Source: Drechmeria coniospora
Lineage: Eukaryota > Ascomycota > Sordariomycetes > Hypocreales > Ophiocordycipitaceae
Assembly: GCF_001625195.1 (NCBI RefSeq)
Contig: NC_054389.1
Span: 7,746,520 to 7,810,519 of the forward strand
DNA: 64,000 bases
Direction: 5' to 3'
In this document: piece after piece, positions 11,397 to 22,524 of the stretch
How the letters are laid out: each line of letters starts with the position of its first letter
How positions within the stretch are numbered: the stretch's first letter is position 1
Made by a program: the position numbers and the translations under genes
The notes under the pieces: generated by a model
The model's input: only the letters and a program-made list of their open reading frames with translations
Told to the model about the DNA's origin: nothing
The model's database searches: none

Positions 11397-12287
11397 GTTC
11401 ACCTTCTTCTCAACGCTGGAAAACGCTTCTATGGTGACCCTGTGATCGTGGGACTTGGCGTTGGCGTAGAATTCTTCCTTCATGTTGCTCGTCAGCAGCA
11501 AAACCTCCTGAGGACTGTGCGCTCCGCCATCCAAGGCGCCCGCTATGGTCTTTTCCCAATCAACAGTCTCCCACTTCTTGTCCACTTCACTCGGGTTGTA
11601 TCCCGGAGGAATGGATTCCCTCACCACCTCGATATTCTGAGGCTTCAGATTCTTTTCGGCCGCGTCGATGAGCCATCGGCCGTGGTCGCCGACTCTGGCC
11701 TTGACTATCAGCGACGTCGTCTCGGCGAAGCGGTCGAACAGGTGCGCGTTTTCTTTGGTCATTTTATCGACCTTGGCCTTGACCACGAGGTCTCCGATCC
11801 GTTTTATGCAGGTCGTGTAGTCGCTTGTGCCATATTTCAACACCTTGAACGGTTGGTAGTCGGGCACACTATTCTGGGGCGAGTTTTTAAAGTGCGTGTA
11901 CACGTTCTTCGCGGTCTCTTGGGGGTCAGGATCCGTAGCCTTTGGGTCCGTCAGTTCCAAAACGTTCCCCTTCTCGTCCGCAACAAGCCTTTCCTTTCTG
12001 CCTACGCCGCCGATCGAGTTTAGGAATTCGCTAAACGTGCATCGATTCTTCTTGGGCGTGCCTTCAAACTCTCTCCATTTATCTCTCCCAGCAGGTTGGT
12101 CCATGCATACTCTTTTTATGTGATCCCAGCTTCGGCACTTGAATCCCAAGGTTCGAGCGTGTTCGTCGTTGAGGCCGTCGATTTGGTAGGCGTAGTACAG
12201 CCATACACGCTCCAGCGCGCCGGCATAACCGCCGGCCAAGACCTTGGTGACAAGGAGGAGGAGTCCTCCTACAATTTTGAAATGCAT
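11388..12287 (-). CDS. secreted protein of unknown function, divergent from the chitinase gene
   Basis: The 299-residue intronless product starts with a clear signal peptide (MHFKIVGGLLLLVTKVLAGG). The mature protein begins with a tyrosine-rich segment (VWLYYAYQIDGLNDEHARTL) and carries about six cysteines (FKC, RVCMD, NRCTF, TTCIK and a C-terminal NGC). The remainder is charged and helical, with no transmembrane segment and no catalytic motif that I recognise. Its start lies 745 bp from the start of the chitinase gene in the opposite direction, so the two may share control. From memory, similar proteins accompany subgroup-C chitinase genes in related fungi; that is recollection, not a search result. 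Its last codons overlap the 112-bp tandem repeat described separately. Confidence 0.8.
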   Translation of the reverse strand: MHFKIVGGLLLLVTKVLAGGYAGALERVWLYYAYQIDGLNDEHARTLGFKCRSWDHIKRVCMDQPAGRDKWREFEGTPKKNRCTFSEFLNSIGGVGRKERLVADEKGNVLELTDPKATDPDPQETAKNVYTHFKNSPQNSVPDYQPFKVLKYGTSDYTTCIKRIGDLVVKAKVDKMTKENAHLFDRFAETTSLIVKARVGDHGRWLIDAAEKNLKPQNIEVVRESIPPGYNPSEVDKKWETVDWEKTIAGALDGGAHSPQEVLLLTSNMKEEFYANAKSHDHRVTIEAFSSVEKKVNGC

Positions 12288-13032
12288 GATGGAATATATG
12301 GCTTTTGGCCTCGGATGTTGAAAGGGATTGCGGAGAACTTGTCAGTTGGAAACGGAAAATGCATTGGCAACCGATATCATCTACGGAACAAGAGGAAGCA
12401 TTACGGTAATAAATCTCCCTCACATGCCACGACAACGAGAAAGTACAAGACTTCCCAAGATAGAATGCACTTTTTAAACCGATGTTGACCACATTGGTAC
12501 GCATAACACCTGCACCACGGCGACAGGGGTCAGAGGTCAGCAGCCTCCGGCGAAGGATCAGGCAAATGCCGTAAGCGGGCACAGTCATATCCGCTCGCAC
12601 TCCGTGATTGAGCTGACGGGCACGGATGAAGAAACCTTGGATGTGACGCTGACCGGCGGCCCCTTGACTCCTTTTAAAACTGCTCCGTCGGTAGGGACCC
12701 GAAATCTAATTATAGACCGAATTCCCGAACGACGGCAGTTCGGAGCTGCTCCGGAGTGGAAGTGCTTCCATGTACTTACTCTATAGTAAGCCGACAAAAA
12801 TATCATCATGGAGCCAACTTTACATCCGCCGTCTAATGACCATGACGTCGGTTACCTTTGGAGTTATGAATATATTCCTTTCTACTGGTATAAACTTCCA
12901 TTCGCCACTCTTCCGTTCTTTTCATCAGGACAATTTTTACCTTTCCTTCTCTTCATCTCTTACACGCAGTCATTATATTCTCGTCCTGGATTTTCCTATA
13001 TCGGTCAAACTCTGTTGCACGCCACTGCTCCG
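12288..13032. promoter_or_regulatory. shared divergent promoter region of secreted protein and chitinase genes
   Basis: This 745-bp stretch separates two divergently transcribed genes. It holds AT-rich boxes near both starts (CCATATATTCC on the minus side at about 12290, GAATATATTCC at about 12869 on the plus side) and an AGGGG stress-element-like word at about 12527. Pyrimidine-rich DNA fills 12890-13000 before the chitinase ATG. The sites are matches by eye only. Confidence 0.4.
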
Positions 13033-16000
13033 ATGCCGAAATCTCTGTGTTACCTGGCCTCTCTTCTCTTGCTGGCAGCAGGAATCTCACCTGCTGCTGC
13101 CTCTCCGGATGACATAAATCCAAGTCTAGAGGATTGGCGCGCAGCAAATGAGCGAGCCAAAGCTCTACGGACATGTCCCTTGTCCTGTCAAGACAATGGC
13201 GGCTCAGACATCGGGTCCGAACTACCATGGTCCTTATTCTCAGACATGTCCAGCGTCGCGAAATGCAATGAGACCATGCTGCTGAGCGTCAACATCCAAA
13301 CTTCTGGCGCCGAAGACGAGCAGCTACCCATCGCCGGAATCAGGGCATGCAAGGCAGACTACGGGACCAAGTCGGCGCAGAAACGCGCTGAAGAAAGCGA
13401 GACCCCTGCGATCTGCCCGACACCCAATAATGATATAGTCGAGGTTTCAGTCATGGTTGGAAAGCCCGCTGGCCACGTTACCGGCAGTGGTGCCAGCCCA
13501 GCTTCGCCGGACGACATTCTCTCTGCGGGACGCCAGGTTCAGAGTTATCTTGGCACCAAGGCACCCTCTTGCACGGAGAATGTTCTGACATTTGGTTACG
13601 CCCGGTCTGCGGCGGTCGGCCTCTTTGCCGGCGCAGAAGTGTACCAGCACGGAGTCCACGCCGGCATCTTGAGCCGCTTCCTAGACGACGTGGAAAGAGG
13701 AAGGCTCTCCTCCGAAGCCAAGATTGTTCAGATCTGTGCCGAAAATGGTCGTGGAGCTGATTACGCGATCGGAATCGTTGCAGCTCCTGCCAAAGACTTC
13801 ACTCTAGTCCAGGAGGCAGTGCGAACCTGGGCCGAAGGAGGATGTGTGAAGGGAGATGTTGAGAACTACATGACGGTCCGCTTGCGAGTTCCCAGTCAGG
13901 CTAAAGGCTCCAACACCACAGAATCGGTCACCTCTTACCAAAACTCGACTGAAATGACTCACGCCTGGTCTAGGTCAAGGCTCGTTGCAAGAGGCACTTG
14001 CCGGTCCATTGCGGCAGGCAAAGGCGAAGGTTGCTGGGCCCTTGCCAAGCGATGTGGCATCAGTCAGCCAGACTTGACAAAGTACAACCCGAGCAAAAAC
14101 TTTTGCAACAAAATCGATCTCGGCCAGAGAATATGCTGCTCGGCTGGCACGCTGCCCGACCTCATCCCTCCCAGCAGCTCCGACGGTACTTGCAGGACCA
14201 TCAGAGTCGTCCACAAGGACCTCTGCAAGTCTCTGGCAGCAAAGTGCGGGCTCCCGGAGGCAGAGTTCATCAAACTGAACAGCAAGGACGAAAAGTTCTG
14301 CAATAAGTTGAAGATTGGCCAGCCGGTTTGCTGCACTCGTGGCAAGCTACCCGACATCACCCCCAAGCCCGGCAAGGACGGGTCCTGCGCTGTCTACACC
14401 GTCAAGAAGGAGGATGGCTGCGATGCCATTGCTACCGCTCACGGACTTACCGTGGAAAAGATTGAAGAGTACAACAAGAAGACCTGGGGCTGGAACGGAT
14501 GCGATCCAAAGTTGCTCTACGTGGACACCAAGATTTGTATCAGCAAGGGAACGCCTCCCTTTCCCCAGCCCGTACGCAATGCCGTGTGCGGTCCGCAGGT
14601 GGCTGGAACCAAGAAACCGTCGTCCGGAAGCAGTGATGACTGGGTCAAGCTGAATCCCTGCCCTCTGAGCGTTTGCTGCAACATTTGGGGACAGTGCGGC
14701 ACGACGGATGATTTCTGCCGCGTCTCCAAATCAAAAACTGGTGCACCAGGCACATCGGAGCCCGGCAAGAACGGATGTGAGTCACGACAGTGAAACACCC
14801 CCGCGTGAACAGGTCCGTTTGCTAACCAGCGCAGGCATCTCCAACTGTGGGAGGGAGATTGTCAAGGGCTCGCCGGTGACAAAACCGATGCGAGTTGCCT
14901 ACTTTGAGGCCTGGAACGTTAACCGCAAGTGCCTACGCATGGATGTCGACCAGATCGACACAAACAAGTATACGCACATTCACTTCTCCTTTGCCGACAT
15001 CACCCCCAGCTATGGCATTGACGTCAGCAGCTCCCAGAATCAGTTTAGACGCTTCAAGGAAATGAGCGGCGTCAAGAAGATCATTTCCTTTGGCGGATGG
15101 GACTTTAGCACCAAACCGGGCACGTTTAGGATCCTTCGCGAAGCGGTCAAAGGTCCGAACAGAGCCACGTTTGTGCGAAACATCGTTTCCTTCCTCAAGG
15201 AGCACAATTTGGATGGTGTCGACATTGATTGGGAGTATCCCGGTGTACGTCACCCTCGTTCGGCCTGGAGCAAGCAAAGCTAACGCGGCCACAGGCCCCC
15301 GACATTCCCGATATCCCTGCCGGAGAGCCTGATGCTGGCAAGGACTACTATGAAACTCTGAGCAGCCTCAAGGCGGCTGTCGGCAACGGCAAGTCCGTGT
15401 CACTCGCGGCGCCGGCGTCGTACTGGTATCTCAAGGCCTTTCCTATCAAGGAGATGGCAGCCAAGCTCGACTACATCATATACATGACCTATGACCTCCA
15501 TGGCCAGTGGGACTATGGAAACAAGTGGACTTCCCCTGGCTGCCCAACAGGAAATTGTCTCCGCTCCCACGTTAACCTCACCGAGACAATGGACGCCTTG
15601 TCGATGATAACGAAAGCGGGCATGCCTGCCAACAAAGTCGTCGTCGGCGTCAGCAGCTACGGGCGATCTTTCAAAATGGCACAGGCTGGATGCACGGGGC
15701 CGGATTGCCTGTTTACTGGGAGCGCACGCGTGTCCAACGCAGCCAAGGGTCGCTGCACGGACACGGGCGGTTACATCTCCAACGCGGAGATTCAGGAGAT
15801 CATCAGGCAAGGCAGGGCGACCAAGCAGTGGCTAGATGGTTCCGGCTCCAACATTTTGGTTTACGACAAAACAGAGTGGGTTTCGTACATGGATGCCGCC
15901 ACCAAGAAGTTTCGGGAGGATGTGTTCGCTGCGTACAATTTCGCCGGCACCTCTGACTGGGCAGTTGACCTGCAAGAGTTTGTCGAGTAGGTGCCGTTGC

Positions 16001-17301
16001 GGAACATCATGCGAAGGCCGGCAGCAAGCTAATCTTCGGCTAGGAGCTCTGACGGTGACGATGACTACGACCCAAATTACGTCGCCAGCGTCGACCGGAA
16101 CGCATTCCCGCCATGCGACGCCAAGTTCGGCAGCCTGGACGAGCTCAAGAGCAAGAAGGACGGCATCCCCCCGCATTGCCTGAACCATTACATCGTCGAC
16201 GTGGAAATAAAGATCATGAACGACGCGCTGGACAAGTACCAGGTCCTCGTCGACAGAGGCTACGACGACAGATTCAGGATTTATGAGAAATACTCCATCC
16301 AGCAGATACCCTCGCAGATCAACGCCTTCATGGGCAACGGGCATGCTGGGGACTTCTTCAAGTGCGAGGAGACGAGGTACCGCACCTGCTGCTCGAGCTG
16401 CAACTTTCCCACTTGCATGCTGGACTGCGACAAGTCGAAAGACTGCAAGAACGGCGCCGGCACGCAAGAGACGACGTGTCCCACCGTCTTCAAAGACGGG
16501 CCGGACGGTATCGACTTTTTCAACACCAACGTGCCGAACGTGACATACACTCCGAAAGACCTCGACGGCTTCTTCGGCGCCATCGGCAGGGACTACGGAG
16601 TTGAGAAGGAGTGGATCAAGTTTGGCGACATCGACGTGCAGGTGTCAAACGGGTGTCAGTTCGCCGGTGAAGGTGTCAGGGACTGCCAAAAGAAACAGGA
16701 TGACTGGTTCTGGAACTATCCACTGGCGGCCGACGACATCAAGCTCCTCAACCCCAAGGACGTGATTGTCAAGTCGTACGAAAACTCCAAAGACCTGCTG
16801 ACCCGCCTCAAGGTGATCAGAGCCATCGGCAGCCTCGACCCCCTGCTCAACATGGCAGACGTGGCCGACGCATCGTCACTTCCGGCATTGACAATGGCAT
16901 CCGCCGTGGACAGCATGGAGAAGGTCATCAAGGCCGCCGACGACATCAAGAAGAAGGAGAGGGAGGAGATGATATCCCATTTCATCGGCGGCATTCTTTT
17001 CTTCATTCCATTCGTGGGGGAGGTGGTCGGTCCGAGCATGGCTGCTGTGCGAACCGCCTTGGCCATGATCGAGGTTGCCGGAGAGGCCGGGCTCCTGGCG
17101 TACAGCATTGTGCAGGATCCCAAACACGCCTACATGGCCGTGTTCAGCACGCTGGCGGGCGCGGGCCTAAGTCGCGGGTCGTGGTCGAAGGCCGCGGCCG
17201 AGAGAAGAAGTTTGAGGGATGAGGACGTCATGAAACTGGGGTCGATCAGAGCCGATTTGGGCAAGATTAATGATATCCGTGGTGGGTTTTGCAGACTTTG
17301 A
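13033..17301 (+). CDS. secreted LysM/CBM18/GH18 chitinase, killer-toxin-like subgroup C
   Basis: Four exons join in frame: 13033-14776, 14835-15244, 15295-15986 and 16044-17301, giving 1367 residues. All introns are GT-AG and 50-58 bp. ATG 13033 is chosen because it opens a signal peptide (MPKSLCYLASLLLLAAG); the upstream ATG at 12808 would bury it. Domain order: N-terminal Cys-rich region; three LysM modules at about 320-372, 384-438 and 449-515 (each GTCRxI-like, with CCx at the end in the first two); a hevein-type chitin-binding module at about 515-580; GH18 from about 600 with the catalytic DGVDIDWE motif at about 708-715, glutamate present. A long C-terminal part ends with a hydrophobic segment (about 1260-1305, GGILFFIPFVGEVVG). 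Family members cleave chitin and resemble the chitinase subunit of yeast killer toxins. Roles in hyphal antagonism or host attack are inferred. Confidence 0.93.
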
Positions 17302-17849
17302 TTTCACCGGAAAACAAGGTCGGTCTGGGGTTTCGAACAGGATGGCAGGGAAGGCTAGAGTAACGCTGAAAATCTAGATATGATGTAGAAATGTATACTT
17401 GCTACTATATGGCAATACTGCTCTGTACTGGCGAAAACGACCTGGTGTTTCGCGCACCTGGGATCTTGGCCCATTGCCGCCCCAAGCAGTCAAACACGTC
17501 TGGGCGCTGGGCTACGTGAGCCTTTGGTCCTTTTTGAAGCTAGAGAGGGAGAAGCGGCGACTTCATCCAACCTATGGTCGGCAACATCGGGGGTTTGCCA
17601 TCATTGACCCCATTGTGACGAAAGACTCGGTGAACAATAGGCATCACCTTTGGACACCTGATGGTCAAAGTAGGGTCGATCACAACGGCGTCTACAGTTA
17701 CTCACATGCATACAGTAATAATTTGCAAGTACAACTACTCCCTATTAACGGAGGAAACTACGCCATACATGTACATGTATTGTTGGTGTGTAGTTGTACA
17801 TGTACTCGAGGTGAAGCAAGTGCTTGCGGCAATTTATAATACTTTCTAT
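17302..17849. other. intergenic downstream of the chitinase gene
   Basis: No gene is recognised. The frame at 17399-17839 has no domain or signal peptide and ends against the LTR fragment. Confidence 0.4.
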
Positions 17850-18057
17850 CAACCAGATAGTCACTTTCTGGAGCATACTGTAGATAAGACTGGTATAAAT
17901 CCTTGTCTTGTTAAAGTGGGTGGGAATCGTATCCCCTATATATACTTCTAACTAGTTGCTGGAAGGTAGGCTATCCAACCTTACTCTATAGGTATGACCG
18001 TATAGGGTGGATCAAATCCTCTCCTGATCGGTTGAACCTATATTGGTGGCTGTAACA
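17850..18057 (+). mobile_element. solo LTR fragment (family A, copia-type)
   Basis: The segment contains the family-specific words GATAAGACTGG, TCCTTGTCTTGTTAAAGTGG, GTATCCCCTATATATAC, CTAGTTGCTGGAAGGTAGG and GATCGGTTGAACCTA. It ends TATTGGTGGCTGTAACA, matching an LTR terminus (...CTAACA). Related copies lie at 24918, 48661 and 58358. Only the 3' part of the LTR is present and no target duplication is obvious. Confidence 0.75.
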
Positions 18058-19295
18058 TGGCTGTACTTAACCCTATCAAGGTTGCCTTGCGTTACGGAGT
18101 ACTTCCATCTAACACTTTACTGCTATTATTATTGGATCAAATCGCAACATACGAATATGATATGACATAGGCTATAATGGAAAAATTTATAATTTATAAT
18201 AGTAACTTGCCTTCACAAAGCCAGTATAGCAATAACTCCCGAAAGGTCGGACGCTGGCAAAATCACACTTCACTTGCTAAAGTGAACGTGTAGCGTAGTA
18301 CTTTGGTATGACTACGAGTTCCGTTTGCTAATTCCATGCCCGTCTGGGCGTAGGTAACCCTGGCCAATGCCCTGGCCTCGGTGTAGTATCGAACGATACT
18401 ATTTACTAGTAGTTGGGGGACTCTTCCGTTTAACCTATGTGTAAGTACAGTATAGCACCATAGCTCTTATTTGGCTCACTACCATAGCACATCTGCCTTG
18501 CCTATAGTTGCTATTCCATCTGACCGATGACATAAATGATTCGCCGACCTTATGGATCGAGAGACGTGGCTGCATCAGACTTTGATGGGACACGACAAGG
18601 GACGGAGCTGAAAAATTCGGGCTGACCCATCCTCCCCCCACGTGTCCAAATCTAGTGCGTGCTCATGGACGGATTTATTACTTACTTACTTAAGTACACC
18701 TAAGTACAACCACTTGCACGTACATGTACTGTACTGTAGGTGTGCACTTACTGAATTACTTGTACGTGTAGTTGTAGTAGCAAACTTGGTACACAATTTC
18801 ATCAGCTGCTCGAAGTACTTGGATCCCTAACGCTAGCAAATCTCCACGTTCACACACAGAACGGCAAATATGGAAGAATTTCCCAGATGCGAACCATTGC
18901 CTATCTAGGAAGTACCGACGAAAGAATAATATACGGTTAAAATAATGTCTCCCCATCCATCAGCGGTATTACAGTAGCAGTACTACCATGGCATATAACA
19001 TGTAGGTATATATAGATGGTGACTGCAGCCTCTATACTCCGTACAACTATGTGCCGGGTTCGATTAGTAGTAGACGATACATACGTTTTTTACCTACATA
19101 TTACGTACGAGGATATGAACTTACCACCCTTACCAAGTACCCGGATTCGTGCTTGTACTTACTGTAAGTACTTATAATGGATCAACTTCAACAGGCAGGT
19201 AGAAATTGGTGCCGGTGGTTGTGAATCCACACGTACTACAACTACGGACTCGGTAATTATCTGTAATACATATCCGGAGTATACATGTACACTTC
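18058..19295. other. AT-rich intergenic region, no gene recognised
   Basis: The DNA is AT-rich with many GTAC words and in-frame stops on all strands. The last 200 bp should contain upstream elements of the secreted-protein gene at 19467. Confidence 0.4.
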
Positions 19296-19303
19296 TATAA
19301 ATA
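19296..19303 (+). promoter_or_regulatory. TATA box of the secreted-protein gene at 19467
   Basis: TATAAATA lies 164 bp upstream of the ATG and is followed by a pyrimidine-rich stretch (TTTCCTGTCCCCTTCATC), a common arrangement in ascomycete core promoters. It supports the reality of the gene downstream. Confidence 0.55.
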
Positions 19304-19466
19304 CCCCTACAACCCGATTCATACTGCTCAATGATTTCCTGTCCCCTTCATCGCGCGTTGTCTTAGTCTGCTGCCTTTTTCCTACCACGAACCGCAACAC
19401 AGTCATCATCAAAGCTTACCAATTCATGCGTCGGAGCTGGATACCCTCTCGTAGACAAATCGAACA

Positions 19467-20090
19467 ATGATACTCGTGCGTCCAACCGTCGGTATGATCT
19501 TCCAAATGCTTACAACCTTTCTCCTTGTCGGCTTGGCTATCGGCTCTCCTACCAAGGCTGTCTTTCCAAGGAAGAGCAACTTCTTCTCACCTCCAAACTG
19601 GGCACATTTTTGGAACATCACCAATTTCAACTTTAATGCATCAAACACCCTTCGATCGCAAGATGATCATATTTCGTGGGGTAGTATCAACTTTACCCTT
19701 TTCCTTCCGGCCGTCCCGTATAAAGCCCAGTGCTCGGCCACGTGGGGGCAAACATCCGGCTCCTCCCATCCAAGCGACATACTTGACTTTATCGACTCAA
19801 GGACCATCTACAGTTGTGATATCCCACAAAACGACGGCGACGAAGTTGTGTTTCGATTCAATAGTTGGACTGGCAAGCTCGAAATTGCCCATATCCTAAT
19901 TCCTCGTACTACTAGTGAGTACTACTTGAATGTAAAGGGGGGCATTCAGCTTGGGTGTACGAGGACCTTTGATAATAAGGATAAATGGATGAAAGGGGAA
20001 GCCTATTCCAGAGGCACATTTATCTGCGCTCATGCTTCCGTTGCTGTACCCATTGGAAATGTCACACATCATAAAATGTGGGAATTCTAA
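19467..20090 (+). CDS. small secreted protein of unknown family
   Basis: The frame gives 207 residues from ATG 19467 (context GAACAATGA) or 198 from ATG 19494, where MIFQMLTTFLLVGLAIGSPT forms a cleaner signal peptide. The mature protein is rich in aromatic and Asn residues (WAHFWNITNFNFNASN), has three or four potential N-glycosylation sites and about four cysteines (AQCSATW, YSCDIP, LGCTRTF, FICAHA). It has no repeat, membrane segment or motif that I recognise. Size, aromatic beta-type composition and four cysteines recall AA1-like or Alt a 1-like fungal secreted proteins, but I cannot confirm that. It stands alone among degraded DNA with its own TATA box and an intact frame, so it is probably functional. 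No function is assigned. Confidence 0.7.
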   Translation: MILVRPTVGMIFQMLTTFLLVGLAIGSPTKAVFPRKSNFFSPPNWAHFWNITNFNFNASNTLRSQDDHISWGSINFTLFLPAVPYKAQCSATWGQTSGSSHPSDILDFIDSRTIYSCDIPQNDGDEVVFRFNSWTGKLEIAHILIPRTTSEYYLNVKGGIQLGCTRTFDNKDKWMKGEAYSRGTFICAHASVAVPIGNVTHHKMWEF

Positions 20091-20945
20091 AGCGTGGGCT
20101 AGCTGAGATAAGGGGGTGAAGGGCTAATACTACATAAATGCGGATAGTTCCGTTTGATCTTGGCAGCACCCTAGGTGGCAGATGGTGATGCGTGATTGAG
20201 AGGGACAGTACAGCCTGATAGCTGTACAGAATTGGGCAACTACACTTGGCAGACGCTGCGTGGGCCATGAAAACGTTGTACCGTTGAAGTACCTGACTTG
20301 ATTGAAACCACTGCAATTGGTAGGCCTGTCACTCCCAACCCGGTGCATCACAAGCTTGTTTATTTTTCTAGCGACCTTAAGTAGACTAATATTGTACCGC
20401 AGCATGGACATGTTTAGTGACTGCATTGATAATGTACAGTATACATGGAATAACCGAATCGGCAAAGGTGTATACTGTAATAGTCCCAGAAGCGCCATTC
20501 GGGTTTGTTACAACGCACGTTCTTTGCACGTTCTACGCACGTTCCAGATAGCCCGTACACTACGCACATTCCAGATGGCCCATACACTACGCACGTCCCA
20601 GATGGCATTTGCACATATTCAGATGCCCCTTGATCCTCGTTCGATACGTGTATATAGATAGCTAGGAAGGTTCTGAGTAGCGGTTCCTTCCACCATCACT
20701 GTTGCTACAGTCGTAAGACACATTTAGTGCTCTGGTCACACTCTTCATTCCTCAGGGCTCAATACTGCCGCATGGTGTACCCTGTCGTCTACGCGCCGCA
20801 ACATGCAACTGCGTACTGAGTGGGCATACATAATAGCGTGGTGTACAGTTTCTGCAGCTTACCCAACGTGAGTGTTATTGTCTATTGAATAGAACCCCTG
20901 CCACTGTAACATTCCTGCCATCGTAACATTCCTGCCATCAGGAAG
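20091..20945. other. intergenic with one minisatellite
   Basis: No gene is recognised. The region contains the 27-bp tandem repeat described separately and, near 20905-20945, a short duplicated phrase (CATTCCTGCCATC). Confidence 0.4.
20534..20610. repeat. 27-bp tandem repeat, nearly three copies
   Basis: Units start with TACGCAC at 20534, 20561 and 20588 and share TACGCAC[G/A]T[T/C]CCAGAT followed by GGCCCATACAC-type ends. The third copy is partial. Confidence 0.85.
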
Positions 20946-21257
20946 TCATTGTAACGGGCCTACGGGCATCTCTCCGTCTGGGACCAGTTGTTCCTCTGCG
21001 CAGTTACTGTGTTTGTTTTGTTGGGAGATTTCGCCGATTGTTTTTCTCAAGACTGTCTTGCGTTGCCACACAAGGAATGCAATGCCTGCAAGGGGCATCA
21101 CGGCAATCGCAGCTGCCACCATGTATAACTTGGGAATTGATGATAGAACAAAGGTGAAACCTATGAAGAAACAAGCAAGAATGACAACAATATTAAGCAA
21201 TAAGAAGACAACGAGAAATGCTGCGAAATATCGCGGCGAATTTGCCGTTGGCTCCAT
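20946..21257 (-). CDS. small membrane protein with two predicted helices, hypothetical
   Basis: The 103-residue frame starts at 21257 and holds two strongly hydrophobic segments: residues about 11-40 (FAAFLVVFLLLNIVVILACF) and 43-64 (LYMVAAAIAVMPLAGIAFLV). A basic stretch follows (RKTVLRK), then an acidic tail. A GATATAAC box with a nearby GGGGAAAGG lies about 80-90 bp upstream on the minus strand. No homologous family is recognised. The hydrophobic pattern and clean frame favour a real gene, but a chance frame or a remnant of a larger membrane protein is possible. Confidence 0.45.
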   Translation of the reverse strand: MEPTANSPRYFAAFLVVFLLLNIVVILACFFIGFTFVLSSIPKLYMVAAAIAVMPLAGIAFLVWQRKTVLRKTIGEISQQNKHSNCAEEQLVPDGEMPVGPLQ

Positions 21258-21870
21258 CCCTGGGCTGTGATGTTAGAGTTCGTCGTCTGTGGAAAGCCGG
21301 GATATTTTGCGAACAATTATGGTATTTCCAACGCCTTTCCCCACAGTTATATCAAATTTTTTCTTCGGATAAATATGCGCAGATGTCATAACTGGGTTTC
21401 ATAATGACAAGCATGGAGTGCTGCTAATGATTATGCGAGCCAATTTGGCATTTCGCCCCCACCCGTTGTCCCACTAGACTCAGTTACTAAATCTTAGTTT
21501 GACTCGGAATAATGCACTACGGAGTACATGTATAACAGCACATAAGTACAGGTAAGAATAGGTACCTGGACACCAATGTAAGTAAGCAATATACTGAATC
21601 GAGTATCGAGTACGAACTCAGTAAGTACTCCTACTCCGTACAGTAAGTATACATGTGCCGTAGTAGATAGAATGTAGTTGAATGCAAGTATAAGGAGGAC
21701 GTTCTACAAGTATTATTTAGTCTGAACTCCGTACTTGTAAGTGTACTTGTACTTGGTAACACACACAAGGCTGACTCTTGCAAGTACAAATACTTGACGT
21801 GTGCGGAGAAGTTACTTGTACGGAATTTCGTGCAGTAAAGACCTGAGACTCCGTAAGTAAGTACTTGCAT
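21258..21870. other. AT-rich gap dense in GTACTTGTAC/CTCCGTAC words
   Basis: No gene is recognised. From 21515 to 21865 the DNA is a patchwork of short words such as TACGGAGTAC, AAGTAC, CTTGTAC and CTCCGTA, repeated on both strands directly before the Ty3 LTR. Confidence 0.45.
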
Positions 21871-22121
21871 TGTAAGGGGCTACTCCTCTTGTTGGTTGCT
21901 CGGGCAGCCCCGGGCCCTGCGAGACAGCACGCCCCACAGCGAATGAGGGTTTCCGCCCGCAGTTTCAAGTGCGCAACGCACTTATGTGCGAGAGCGTATA
22001 TATTGTCGTAAGTATATATTGTCGCGGACGACACCATAGCAAGGAGGGAGGAGGAAAAGGCATAGTACGTTGAATGCAACCATACGACCGGCTCCTACCC
22101 TACAGCGCCGGCCCCGTAACA
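21871..22121 (+). repeat. 5' LTR of the Ty3/gypsy element
   Basis: The 251-bp stretch begins TGTAAGGGGC and ends GCCCCGTAACA, a near-perfect terminal inverted repeat with the TG...CA ends expected of an LTR. It lies directly upstream of the gag region, contains a TATATA stretch (about 21999-22018, twice with TATATTGTCG) and is GC-richer than its left flank. No 3' LTR copy of this family is present in the window, so the boundaries are inferred from the termini. Confidence 0.6.
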
Positions 22122-22524
22122 ATACGTACTATCATCTATTGGAAAAGAAAAGAACGGAACGAATGACAATGGAAGACGGATTCTACGGGGGACTACATCG
22201 CAGCTCCGCCGATAGAGACCAGGCGCTTACTAAAGCGCCCGAGGAAGACGCAGCGGTGCAAACGGCAGAAGTACAGTTCCTACCGGACAATTATGCATGA
22301 CGAGAAATACCGGGGCGCTTGGTCCGCAATATCGCAAGTGGTACATCCGACTCTGGGAACACCCGCACCCCCAACAACGGGGACGCCAACCATAACCCAG
22401 GACATCCTGCCCCCGAAGAGAGAGGAGATGGTAAGACAGAGGCAGTGCGATCCTTTAGACTGGCCAAAATGGGACGGGACCCCGGACACCTTCCCCTTCT
22501 ACCACAGCAGGTTGGTAGACAAGT

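Noticed and set aside
12808..13032. Longer N-terminus for the chitinase starting at ATG 12808
   Set aside because: It would place 75 residues of non-signal sequence before a perfect signal peptide that begins at ATG 13033.
18290..18400. tRNA-like or coding-like patch (GCCCGTCTGGGCGTAGG)
   Set aside because: No cloverleaf, no TTCGANNC box in a sensible position, and only a short coding-like reading on the minus strand.
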